The translations under genes and the position numbers were made by a program. The notes beneath the pieces are model-generated. The model worked only from the letters and a program-made list of their open reading frames with translations. It did no database searches and was not told where the DNA came from. From Cyrtodaria siliqua (taxonomy: Eukaryota > Mollusca > Bivalvia > Adapedonta > Hiatellidae), in NCBI GenBank assembly GCA_037043455.1, contig JAWPHD010001420.1, positions 248,001-312,000 on the forward strand: 64,000 bases of DNA. The letters are read 5' to 3'. This document shows, in pieces, positions 11,333 to 20,815 of the stretch (positions within the stretch are counted from its first letter, which is position 1; every line of letters begins with the position of its first letter).

Positions 11333-12170
11333 ACAATCTCATTAAAGTCAGACCCTTTTTCACGCTACGATACTCGACGCTACTAAGGATATGAAAACAC
11401 TGCATTGAAGGTCACGTCAGATTGACCTTACGATGAGCCAATCAATCATATTCCAACCTACAAAATTGCTCGGTATAGACTGCTTCACTGCGCATGTCGC
11501 GTTTCAGTCAAATGATGTAAAGCATTCAACGCTCGGTATTGAAAGAGACAATGTCCGTAACTTTCAGCTTATAAAACACAAAAAAAAGCGTTGACAAACA
11601 TAACACATCAACCTTTTGAATATTTGCTGTATAAAACCAAGATTGTTACGGAATTCAATAGTGGTACAAAAAAAACCCGCTTCGTAGGGTTGAACCCGTA
11701 ACCCACTCTCAAATCACACTCGCGGGTAATAATACTAGAACGTCGCAATAGCCTACCTCTGCGCTAGCGGGCCAAATGTATTAATACGTACTATATAGAA
11801 AACCTAATGTTCTAATAATCTCGGTAGAATAATGTTCCGAATGTTTCAAAAAAACATGACTGCGCCTTTGATTTTCTTGCTACAAAGCATGCCATTTAGT
11901 GCATTTCTTTGAAATTTATCGCGCAGTCCACAGCATTAACACACAGCGAATTTATGTGTTTTATGTGTATTTTCGTTTGTTCATTTCACTCGAACATCAT
12001 CTGTAGACAAGTGCATATGAAACGCGCGATTTCATTGGTTGCATTCAGTTGGTCTTCTCTTGAATATTGATTAGTTGAAAGGTCGATCTGACGTGACCTC
12101 CAAGGCCGTGTTGTCAGATCCTATAGCGGAGAGTATCAAAGCGTAGTTAGGATTTGATTTAATGAGATTG
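11333..12170. mobile_element. Inverted-repeat element with likely 8-bp target duplication
   Basis: The left end ACAATCTCATTAAA mirrors the right end TTTAATGAGATTG (12158-12170). Flanks are AGACTGCC (11325-11332) and AAACTGCC (12171-12178), an 8-bp duplication with one mismatch, as for hAT-type elements. Inner arms also match (GGTCACGTCAGATTGACC at 11411-11428 against GGTCGATCTGACGTGACC at 12082-12099). It carries a tRNA-like sequence and no transposase. Block B has a copy at 31785-32600; C lacks it. Confidence 0.65.
11676..11772 (-). other. tRNA-like sequence (tRNA pseudogene or SINE head)
   Basis: Read on the - strand it begins GCCCGCTAGCGCAGAGGTAG and ends GGGTTCAACCCTACGAAGCG, then GGT and a T run. 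GCCCGCT can pair with AGCGGGT as an acceptor stem. TAGCGCAGAGG fits a Pol III A box and GGGTTCAACCC a B box, and the T run would terminate Pol III. At about 97 bases with poor inner arms it is not a convincing functional tRNA. The copy at 32135-32230 is similar. Confidence 0.4.
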
Positions 12171-12396
12171 AAACTGCCATATCTTTATAAAGTAAACAAT
12201 TCTGAAGCTTGATTATTTGCTGATAACATGCTACATGACCGATTAGCTCAGGTACATACACCAAGTGTGTATTATATATAGTTTAGAAATAACTCTGTAC
12301 TCCAAAATATGGTTGTCATCTCTACCTGTATCTATCGATTTACGGCTTATCGAGTATTTTTTGAATATCGACTTTACAGAAAAAGAATGGTAGTTT

Positions 12397-13929
12397 TTAG
12401 CCGGGTTTTTGAGAAAAAAAATCGGCTTATAATAGATTGGCGTAAACCGGACGGCGGGCGGGCGTCCACATTTTGTGTTTTCTATATATCTCAGCATTAC
12501 CATGTCCGATCTTCATCAAACTTTAAAAGCACCTTCCTTTCATCAAGCACTGACCATACCCTGAAAACTAGGTCACAACGACCTACTTTCTCCAAAATAT
12601 GCGTTACGTTTACCTTTTTGTTTAAGTTTGGCGGGGGAAATTAAGTTTGTATTATATCTGAGCATCACCATGTCCGATCTTCATCAAATTTTAACAGGAC
12701 CTTACTCTCATCAAGCACTGACCAAACCATAAAAACTAGGTCACTGTGATCTACTTTCTCCAAAATATGCGTTACGTTAATATTTTTGTTTAACCTTCCT
12801 CTCATCAAGCACTAACCATACCCAGAAAACTAGGTCACTGTGACCTATTTCTCCAAAATATGCGTAAAGTTGACCTTTTTGTTTAAGTTTGGGTGGGGGA
12901 AGGGGAATTAAGTTTTTGTTATATTTCTGCATTACCATGTCCGATCTTCATCAAATTTTATCAGCACCTTCCTCTCATCAAGCACTGACCCTGAAAACTA
13001 GGTCACTGTGACCTACCTTCTCCAAAATATGTGTTACGTTAACCTTTTTGTTTAAATTTGGGTGGTTTTGAATAAGTTTTTGTTATATCTCAGCATTATC
13101 ATGTCCGATCTTCATCAAATATTAACAGCACCTTCTTCTCATCAAGGACTGACCATACCCTGAAAACTAGGTCACTATGACCTACTTTTTCTAAAATATG
13201 CGTTACGTTAACCTTTTTGTTTAAGTTTGGCGGGGGAAATTAAGTTTTTACTATATCTGAGCATTACCATGTCCGATCTTCATCAAATTTTAACAGCACT
13301 TTCCTCTCATCAAGCACTGACCCTGAAAACTAGGTCACTGTGACCTACCTTCTCCAAAATATGTGTTACGTTAACCTTTTTGTTTAAATTTGGTTGGGGT
13401 GAAAACGTTTTTGTTATATCTCAGCATTATCATGTCCGATCTTCATCAAATATTAACAGCACCTTCTTCTCATCAAGGACTGATCATACCCTGAAAACTA
13501 GGTCACTATGACCTACTTTCTCCAAAATATGTGTTACGTTAGCCTTTTTAACTTTGTTATAGGAGCATCAACATTTTTTTATATCTCGGCATTGTCATGT
13601 CCAATTATTTTTTATATCTCAGCATTGCCATGTCCAATTATTTTTTATATCTCGGCATTACCATGTCTAATTATTTTTTATATCTCAGCATTGCCATGTG
13701 CAATTATTATACAACTTCCACAGTAACTTGCTGACATGTACCAAACATTATGCGCTGAAAATGAAAACTGAAATTAAAAACTAGGTTTTCGAAATTAAAG
13801 CATCCTCCCACTCCCCAAAAAACAATCTATCTAGAAAAGTTCTATTAAATAGTTTCACCAAACACACATGCACTCATTTTTTACATTTTGGAAAACCCGG
13901 CTTTAACGCCACCAGGCGTTTCTCTCTTG
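12397..13929 (+). mobile_element. Helentron-like non-autonomous element with palindrome-bearing core array
   Basis: The 5' end is TTAGCCGGGTTTTTGAG with a hairpin partner AATCGGCTTAT. The 3' end is a hairpin, ACGCCACCAGGCGT, followed by TTCTCTCTTG. The core is about six units of 160-180 bp (CAGCATTACCATGTCCGATC, TTCATCAAA, CATCAAGCACTGACC, TCTCCAAAATATGCGTTACG). Block C at 46711-46725 reads TTTCATTTTAATTAA with no insert, so the element sits between two T bases without target duplication. This matches reported Helentron/HINE behaviour. It encodes no protein. Confidence 0.7.
12832..13514. promoter_or_regulatory. Five perfect ERE-type palindromes (GGTCA-N3-TGACC)
   Basis: AGGTCACTGTGACCT occurs at 12832-12846, 13000-13014 and 13332-13346. 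AGGTCACTATGACCT occurs at 13169-13183 and 13500-13514. One-mismatch versions lie at 12570-12584 and 12738-12752. The reverse complement of the first is AGGTCACAGTGACCT, the core of the classical vertebrate vitellogenin oestrogen response element. The match is seen in the sequence; any receptor binding is untested. Confidence 0.55.
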
Positions 13930-14334
13930 TAATTAATAAATTGAATAATAGTTTACCGGTTTTTGAAAGCCATATACTGATAGAAGGTGTACACAATTTC
14001 CTTTTTAGCTCAACTGGCCCAAGGCACACACACATATGGGATATTTTGAATTGTTGGTCATTATAATTATGTCTATTATATTATTGGTGCAATTTAATCA
14101 CAAGTTATTGATGTTTTAATTAGTATATTATAATCAAACATATACAGATGTATTTGTTCATACAGCAAATTATGACATTACATAAAGATAATAAACAAAA
14201 TATTAGTGTTTCATACATATTACATAATCGGTTATTTAACATGTATATATTAGACAATGTAAGATCTGTTACATGTTGTCCTCATTTTATATTTAAACAG
14301 GTTGGGCTGGAGCGTAAATATTTTTTGTTTGTTT
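13930..14334. other. Intergenic duplicated sequence
   Basis: No gene seen. Collinear with 33953-34100 in B (AATAATAGTTTACCGGTTTT) and partly with 46720-46800 and 47370-47600 in C. Confidence 0.4.
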
Positions 14335-14470
14335 GAATGGTGTTTTACGTAATTTTTAGTACATGTTAGGCAATTATTATATATGACAGACGATATGTTT
14401 ATGGTAGAGGTACACCATCCAATTTTTCCTTGGTAGAACCAGTACTGTATACCTCCCTAATTTTGCAAAT
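14335..14470 (-). repeat. SINE body fragment
   Basis: Read on the - strand it contains TATACAGTACTGGTTCTACC and ends in CAAAC. It matches the body of the SINE at 20170-20430. The tRNA-like head is absent. Confidence 0.55.
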
Positions 14471-14589
14471 TTTACACTTGTGGTCAAACATGCATTTGAA
14501 CTAAATGTCCACTTAGAAGATATTTTTTTAATTTTATTTGATGGAAGTGGTGGGAGCGGGGATGGGGTGCAAATGTCTTGGGGTGCCTA

Positions 14590-14945
14590 ATTTCATGCAT
14601 TCACAACTTCTCCACACACCCAATATTAAAGGCTGGACATATACTCGCACATATACTACTACTGATTGTATATACACACACACACACACACACACAATAT
14701 TAAAGCACATATACTTATACAGTCACAACTTCTCCACACACCTGATATTAAAGGCTGGACATATACTCGCACAGTTACTACTACTAATTGTATATACATT
14801 CACAACTTCTCCACACACCCAATATTAAAGGCTGGACATATACTCGCACATATACTACTACTGATTGTATATACATTCATAACTTCTCCACACACCCAAT
14901 ATTAAAGGCTGGACATATACTCGCACATGCACTACTACTGTATGC
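14590..14945. repeat. Minisatellite next to TRIM copy A (unit about 78 bp)
   Basis: Four to five units share TTCACAACTTCTCCACACAC, CCAATATTAAAGGCTGGACA, TATACTCGCACA and TACTACTACTGATTGTATA. It ends 16 bases before the stop codon of the - strand gene. A pure CA run (about 14679-14696) lies within it. The same unit abuts the other two TRIM genes. Confidence 0.9.
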
Positions 14946-14960
14946 CTGATATCAGCATGC

Positions 14961-16299
14961 CTATTTCATGTCAAACACCTTTATTATATCAGTGTTCTTC
15001 ATTGTGACAATGAGTCTGGATTTAAGTCTGTCCCAGAACAGTGATTTTGGCACCTTTATTCCATCGCGTTCTCCCAGTAATACTCCCAGCTTACGTCCAT
15101 CACGGCCGATCTGGAGGATGTTGTTAGAGTTCCGCCCACAGACAAAGATGTCATCATTATTCCCCACACATACTCCAATTACATTCGTCAGTTCTGGGTC
15201 AGTGAACTGAGACTGCTTGTCACCATTGATACCCAGGGTTATTACCCCTTTGTTGTAATCCGCTATATGTATCTGTGTACGGTCAGTACTGAGAGCAATA
15301 TGACAGGGAGCAGACAGCATGTTCTGGCCTGACGAATCCAGATGTATTGTTTTCAGGAGAGTACCTGATTTATTATACACACGGACGGCACCTGGCCCAC
15401 AAGAGACAACTATCTGATCATTAGTATAGGCAATCCCACGACAGAGGTAACATTCAACACCGAATGAACTTGTAAGAGTCATCTTATTGCCCACAGATAC
15501 AAGCTGAACCTTTTTCTCTTTCAACAGTGTGAGTGCAACCTCCTGTGGACCAGTAGCACATACTGCCCATGGTCCACCAGGCAGGTCACAGTAATCTCTC
15601 ACTTGGTATAACCGATCCAGTCTCTTCAACTTAGCATTATTAAAGTCCACTACCAGTATCGTTCCATCCTCCAACTCACAGGATCCATTTATGACACATG
15701 TTTTTTTGTCGTTTTTAACCTTAACATTACATTCCCCAAGCAGGGAGGCTGAATAGAGGTACTCATCATCGTGGAAATCTCCCAGTGACTTCTGACTCTT
15801 CAAGTAATCTTCAATGTTTGGGTTTATGTTGAACTTTAGGCTGCTTCTGTTTAGACCTTCTTCCATCAGTTGTAGTAGTTTACTTCCTTCAGTTTCGCTC
15901 TTCTTCCCAGTTTTCACGTAGACAAATAATTGGGATTCATTCTCGTCAGGAGATGTTTCCAGTTCCTTCATGTTTGTGTCCATGGATCTTAGCATGTCAT
16001 CTAGACGTTTGATATCACCATTGATATCGTCTTGAATGACGCGATGTTTGGCTTTGAGTGCATCCGTAGCGATCTTCTCCAGTGCATCGAGACGCTTCAT
16101 CACGCTCGTCCTGAAGTCCTTAATCTGACACATGACATCACTCTTTTCTTGTTCCAGTGCTTTAAGTTGAGCTTGCCTAGCTATCTTCATCTTGCCCAGT
16201 TGTCGCTGGATGTTCTGCATGGAGGAGGCGATGTTTTTGTACTCTTGGCTCATCTTGATCCCCTTTGCTGCTGTCGGTAAATACGCCATATAGCATGAT
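14961..16299 (-). CDS. TRIM-like protein, copy A, exon 2 (end of B-box 2, coiled coil, beta-propeller)
   Basis: Second and last exon of a 561-aa protein. The acceptor (TTATATTTACAG on the - strand) joins in phase 2 to the exon at 17622-17968 and adds Arg-Ser-Cys, supplying the final zinc ligand (Cys118) of B-box 2. Residues about 132-229 form a charged coiled coil. Residues about 310-561 form NHL/TolB-like propeller blades (ELEDGTILVVD, GVCVGNNDDIFVCGRNSNN, ILQIGRDGRKLGVLL), ending KVFDMK and TAG. In TRIM/B-box-NHL proteins these parts mediate oligomerisation and partner or RNA binding. There is no RING, so ubiquitin ligase activity is not expected from the sequence alone. The biological role is unknown; a link to innate immunity would be inference from TRIM expansions in molluscs. 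Confidence 0.85.
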
Positions 16300-17097
16300 C
16301 TGTAAATATAACATGGTATCTTGTAATTCTTTAAAGAATTGCCCAGTTGTTTTTAGTGATAAGTGTATTGTATATCCTAGTGTAGTGATACGATTTGAAT
16401 ACACAATAAAGTATTATAACATACAAAAAATATTATCAACCCATGTTGAACAATTTGATTGTGCCTTGAATAATATGTTGATCAAAACATTACGTATACA
16501 GGTATGAACTTCCAAGTCTAGGTCAAGTAGGTATGCCATTCCATGTCTAGGTCAAGTGTATATTTATAATGCATTATTTGTAAAGCCAGAGACACAAAAG
16601 GTGAAATCACACTAAATTTAGACATGTTTGGTTTTCTGAATAAACATTTGGCACAAAAGCTCAGATTACAATATTTTAATTATCAAAAGCTCAGATTACA
16701 ATATTTTAATTATCATATGTTTACAACCATAGTATATTTCAGAAAATTATATTTAAAAGCAAAGGTGGAGTATTTATTCTATCACAAATGAAACCTTCAG
16801 TTTCTTGCTTCTGATTGGCCAGTGTTTTTTTTATGACTTATTTATGCCAACAAATTTAACTAATCTTCTATCATTATCATATCACTGTACGTTTTACAAG
16901 TTCTAAATTACATTTTCTTGCATACCGGACAAGGAAATCCGTCATTTTACCGGGGCTAGATATTTTCATCTCACCCTAGGGCCGAAATAAAAGTCACGCA
17001 CGCAACATCGGGTATGCAGAAAAACATGCAAAACGTTCATAGCTGGCGGCGTCAACGCACAACATGTCTCTGATATGCAAGAAAAATAATCTATCAA

Positions 17098-17227
17098 GGG
17101 TATTCGGTTCAAATAGGGAATTCCAACCCTCGGTATAAGTGTTTTAATCGGAACCTCGGCACAGCCTCGGTTCCAATTAAAACACTTGTACCTCGGGTTG
17201 GAATTCCCTATCTTCACCGGATACCCA
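17098..17227. mobile_element. Foldback element in the intron of TRIM copy A
   Basis: The left arm 17098-17159 (GGTTCAAATAGGGAATTCC, AAGTGTTTTAATCGGAACC) is mirrored by 17165-17227 (GGTTCCAATTAAAACACTT, GGAATTCCCTAT). The loop is about 5 bases. Not found in the introns of copies B and C. Confidence 0.8.
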
Positions 17228-17621
17228 TGAAAGATTCTTATACTCCATTTCCTGTTATTAACAGTCTGTCATGCACCACCTCGCATAAAGCAAACCACCT
17301 CTCGTGAAGCATGTACATTATAGCCAGACACACACCAGCTCGCATGAAGAATGAAATTAATAGTCAGCATGTTTCTGCAAGCGCAGAAACATGACACTTT
17401 TCAGAGTTTAATGGAGGCGGGAAATGGGGTGTGCGCACCGTGTAAATGCACCCCCTCACCCCCACCCCTGAATCCGCGCATGAAAGTTACGTTAGCAATA
17501 CAATATGAAAAAAGAATGCTTGTATTTCAATAGATGCATTCTTCATAGGCGTAGCAAAAAGCAAATCTTAATTAAATAGATATGGTGATTTAATAGATTT
17601 ATTATTTCATAAACCACGTAC

Positions 17622-17968
17622 CTGTGACCCAGGGAAACACATGTCCCACAGCATACGTCATCATGCAGGCCACAGTAAGTATCTATAACGTTGCCATGGT
17701 GCTGCGAGCATCTCTCCTTGGGTAGGGACGGTGACTGTTGTGGTCCCCGGGGCTCAATGCTAGTCTTGTCCAGGATCTGGTGCGTTTTCATTATGGCAAA
17801 TTTATCATGATCCTGTAGACACTTCTGACAGAAATATTCCCTACACTCCACACAGAAATTAATGGCCTCCACATTTCTACCTTGTTCTGAGCACGGTGAA
17901 CAACAATAATCATAATATTCATCACAGCTCCTCTCTTTTGACCGCACAAATCCTCCCCATGTCGCCAT
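17622..17968 (-). CDS. TRIM-like protein, copy A, exon 1 (tandem B-boxes)
   Basis: The start ATG is in good context (AAAATGG). Codons 1-115 plus two bases precede the donor CACAG|GTACGTG. B-box 1 ligands are Cys23, Cys26, Cys39, Cys42, Cys47, Cys50, His54 and His63. B-box 2 has Cys87, His90, Cys99, His102, Cys107, Cys110 and His115, with Cys118 coming from exon 2. The intron (16300-17621, 1322 bp) splits B-box 2. No RING domain precedes the B-boxes, and the upstream region shows no further exon. Identical exon length in all three copies (347 nt) supports the boundaries. Confidence 0.85.
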
Positions 17969-18013
17969 TTTAGATGTTCTGGTTTATAATCGCATGTATG
18001 GTGTAAAGTTAAA

Positions 18014-18512
18014 TCAAAAGTGGTAACCCAGTTTGACTGATAGCAAGAAATGAAAAGTGCACTTCCCAGGAGTCATACTTGGCTTTTGAGCTATGTAGAT
18101 ACAGGGATCCAAAAGCATGACAGGGGACCAACATATAATACCCATTAGTAAAAGCAGGGTGGGATAAATAGGAGGCAGTTTTTTATATGGGCCATCTCTG
18201 CCCGTACTATTTACCATATTAATTTTAGCAATGTGACTGTTGAGATATGGTACGTTTAATCAGTTCAGTGGAGTACGTATAAATAGAGTCATCGATGCAG
18301 GGTGGGATGGATAGACGTGAAAGGTTTAAGCCTGCCCCCAGTCCTCTGCCCAGTCCCCATATTGATATTCACCATATGTTATCAATGTGATTGTTGAGGT
18401 TATGGTATGTTTAATCAGGGTTTTCATCATCCCAGAAACAGGTTGGGACAGAAAACTGACAGATTTAAGCACCCACTCCAGCCCTATGACCCCATTTATA
18501 TTCATCATATTT
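18014..18512. repeat. TRIM 5'-flank segment, duplicated at 20912-21427
   Basis: Starts GTGGTAACCCAGTTTGACTG and runs through GACAGGGGACCAACATATAA to CCATTTATATTCATCATATT. The same series occurs at 20912-21427 with small changes. A shorter related stretch lies upstream of TRIM copy B at 37920-38035, so this is probably promoter-proximal DNA of the TRIM family copied to a second place. No gene in it. Confidence 0.75.
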
Positions 18513-19030
18513 CAATTTTAGTTTACATAAATTGTTTATTTTTAATTCTACTTCCTAGTTGTTATGAATTTAACTTAAGCTATGTAGATACTGGGAACCA
18601 GAGGCAAGACGGAACCTGGTACCACCAATATTAAAGCGTGTGTTGATCCCGTCTTGGACTGCCTTGGAGAATGCCAGTTAACATTGAAAACACGGACACT
18701 GAGTAAAGAAACTGGCCAAATCGGTCTTCTGACAAAGAACTTCGGAATTATTCTAAACATCGCAATGGGTGTTGGACAATGTGTAGTTATAAATGAAAAC
18801 ACATGGACATTTCAAATTATCAATTCAAACGACAATCAGACATTGTTAGAGACGTCCATGCAGAATATATCACTAGACACTAACACCAATGATGATTTAA
18901 ACATAGTCATTTGCTAAAGAAACCCAGGACATCAACGTCACTTAAAAAACAAGTCTAAAATGAACCCTTGAATCCCACGACATAGCTATCGATTACAGTT
19001 TACATGTTTACAAGTTTAGATTTCTTTCAA
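18513..19030. other. Non-coding stretch
   Basis: An open frame at 18654-18917 (+) has no recognisable motif or domain and is not supported as a gene. Nothing else seen. Confidence 0.35.
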
Positions 19031-19035
19031 TCAGA

Positions 19036-19510
19036 TGGCCAAGCTTGTGCAATAACCTTTTCATTAGATGTTTCTTGATGCACGATCATTTCACGTTGTG
19101 CAATAAGCTTTCCATTAGATGTTTCTTGATGCACGATCATTTCACGTTGTGCAATAAGCTTTCCATTAGATGTTTCTTGATGCACGATCATTTCACGTTG
19201 TGCAATAAGCTTTCCATTAGATGTTTCTTGATGCACGATCATTTCACGTTGTGCAATAAGCTTTCCATTAGATGTTTCTTTAGGCACGATCATTTCACGT
19301 TGTGCAATAAGCTTTCCATTAGATGTTTCTTGATGCACGATCATTTCACGTTGTGCAATAAGCTTTCCATTAGATGTTTCTTTATGCACGTTCATTTCAC
19401 GTTGTGCAATAAGCTTTCCATTAGATGTTTCTTGATGCACGATCATTTTACGTTGTGCAGTAAGCTTTTCATTCGATGTTTCTTTATGCACGATCATTTC
19501 ACGGAGCATT
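19036..19510. repeat. 51-bp minisatellite, about nine units, open on both strands
   Basis: The unit contains TGCAATAAGCTTTCCATTAG, ATGTTTCTTGATGCACGATC and ATTTCACGTTG. Because 51 is divisible by three and units lack stops, both strands stay open; the - strand would read a 17-residue repeat with EMIVHQETSNGKLIAQR. It ends about 30 bp before an ACADM-like exon, in what would be its intron. Coding function is doubtful. Confidence 0.9.
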
Positions 19511-19539
19511 TTAAGCATAATGTAAATGTCTACCTCCAG

Positions 19540-19735
19540 CATCAAGCTGTGGCCTTCATGCTGGCAGATATGGCCTGCTGGCAGATATGGTCATTGTCAT
19601 CGAGTCTGTACGTCTTGCCATTCAGAAATCAACGTGGGAGATTGACCAGGGTAGCTGGAACACATACTATGCTTTTATAGTCAAGTGTCTCGCGGCAGAC
19701 GTCGCCAATAAATGTGCCACAGATGCCTTACATTG
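19540..19735 (+). pseudogene. ACADM: ACADM-like exon with frame-breaking 17-bp duplication
   Basis: After an acceptor (TCTACCTCCAG) the sequence reads HQAVAFMLADM. After a one-frame jump it continues VIVIESVRLAIQ, WEIDQGSWNTYYAFIVK and ADVANKCATDA. This matches the C-terminal helical domain of medium-chain acyl-CoA dehydrogenase, just before the GGNGF segment on the next exon. The jump is caused by a tandem duplication: 19557-19573 and 19574-19590 are 17-bp copies differing at one base. The expected donor after the DAVQ position is also altered (GATGCCTTACATTG then GTTAGC), leaving the phase wrong for the next exon. I infer a decayed exon; an assembly error is possible. Confidence 0.7.
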
Positions 19736-19899
19736 GTTAGCGGATAAGTTGTCTTCTACTGTCGTCTTAGGAGATTAGGAGGCCAAGTTAGGTTTTGAAA
19801 GCATTGAGATACATTTGGTTTATAAAATGAAACACATATAGAACCATTGGATACGAATTGATTTAGGGTTTAAGGCGCACCAACACATGAACTGCATAT

Positions 19900-20130
19900 G
19901 TTTTAGTGTTTGTTTGTTTCGTCGGTGGATAACACGCTTGACCCTAAATCCAGAAATTATGGGTTAGAACCTCGCTTGCGTCACAGGATTACTGTGTTGT
20001 GTCCTTAGGAAAGACACTTTCTTTAGCCTCGTCCGTCGAATGGGAACGTAAACCGGGTAGTCCAACGTCTCGGAGTCTATACTCCGAGCATGTTAAAGAT
20101 TCGTAAAAAACGGTACCCGGATTTCTATGT
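19900..20130 (+). repeat. tRNA-derived SINE-like element
   Basis: Contains GGGTTAGAACCTCG (B-box-like), CTTAGGAAAGACACTTTCTT, CCTCGTCCGTCGAATGGGAA and GAGCATGTTAAAGATTCG. Same family as 1085-1300. Confidence 0.55.
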
Positions 20131-20169
20131 ATCCTTGACGTGTTGACAGATTAGCTGTTAAACAAACCT

Positions 20170-20430
20170 TCATTTTAAATTTTTATTGTTTGTTTGAATA
20201 GTGTTTTACGAATATTTTGCATATTTTAGGCAATATATGATGGTCGATTTTTTTGTGGTAGATGCAGATTTTCATATTTTCCCTGGGTAGAACCAGTACT
20301 GTATACCTCTTGCCATCCGTAAGAATCTACACTTTTCTCACTCCCAGTGGGATTCGAACCTGCAGCGGTGAGAGGCGAGAAGGTTTACAACGCAACATTG
20401 TTAACCTCTCAACCACGGAGGTGCTGCTAT
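20170..20430 (-). repeat. Full-length tRNA-derived SINE
   Basis: On the - strand the head has an A box TGGTTGAGAGG and a perfect B box GGTTCGAATCC (20349-20359). The body follows: CTTACGGATGGCAAGAGGTA, CAGTACTGGTTCTACCCAGG, and a CAAAC-rich tail. The head to about 20342 is tRNA-like but has an expanded anticodon region. Related copies at 14335-14470, 21425-21612 and 47690-47850. Confidence 0.75.
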
Positions 20431-20530
20431 TGTAATAGTAATTATTTGGTTATTTCCTTTGATATATTTTGCAAATCCATTTGCTTACAAATGTGTTAAG
20501 ACTTGTATGTCATGTTTTTGTGTTATCCAG

Positions 20531-20602
20531 GTATTCGGTGGCAACGGATTCAATTCAGATTATCCGGTTGAGAAATTAATGAGAGATGCAAAGATTTACC
20601 AG
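20531..20602 (+). CDS. ACADM: ACADM-like penultimate exon
   Basis: An acceptor (TTGTGTTATCCAG) and a donor (TTTACCAG|GTGTGT) bracket 24 in-frame codons containing [19 protein letters not shown] and ending IYQ. In medium-chain acyl-CoA dehydrogenase this segment carries the GGNGF turn near the FAD site and leads into the YEGT catalytic motif of the last exon. Both splice sites look intact and phase 0, and the exon would join cleanly to 23016. Because the exon before it (19540) is broken and no earlier exons are visible in the window, the locus is more likely a partial duplicate than a working gene. Confidence 0.75.
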
Positions 20603-20719
20603 GTGTGTATTATAGCATGTACTGAACATTGATCACTATCGTTTTATCATATTTTCAATTTCTTACCCAATTTGATGCTATGGAGATACGATTCAAATGT
20701 TTTAGCTCTAACAGTGTTA

Positions 20720-20815
20720 AAGGTAACAATTCCGCTAAATGTAACAACCTATGTCTGAGGTAACAATTCCGCTAAATGTAACAACCTATGTTTGAGGTAA
20801 CAATTTCATCATTAA
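20720..20815. repeat. Tandem repeat with GGTAACAATTCCGC
   Basis: About 2.5 units of GAGGTAACAATTCCGCTAAA followed by TGTAACAACCTATGT. Related words (AGGTAACAACCTA) recur at 22085-22160, and TTGTTACCTTTAAC repeats fill 22270-22685, all within the last ACADM-like intron. Confidence 0.8.

Larger units (their letters stand above)
3030..17990. repeat. Segmental duplication block A
   Basis: From about 3030 (shared TAGTTAA then GCGTTTTTTTACACGAAATG) the sequence is collinear with 22730 onward. The order is ACADM terminal exon, foldback MITE, GACCTTGACC array, 33-bp repeat, hairpin-ended mosaic, inverted-repeat element with tRNA-like insert, palindrome-bearing array, minisatellite, and TRIM-like gene on the - strand. 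Unlike B, it lacks the mariner and carries its own insertions at 3655-4202 and 7883-9655. Boundaries are by eye. Confidence 0.85.

Noticed and set aside
13508..13726. Open frame on + with repeated FYISALPCPII-like peptides
   Set aside because: It is translated core repeat of the Helentron-like element (short ATATCTCAGCATTGCCATGT units), without coding signals.
14666..14905. Frames with THTHTH and LLHTPDIKGWTY repeats
   Set aside because: Translation of the CA run and 78-bp minisatellite next to the TRIM gene.
18654..18917. 87-codon + strand frame as an exon
   Set aside because: No recognisable domain, no clear splice signals, and not part of the ACADM series.
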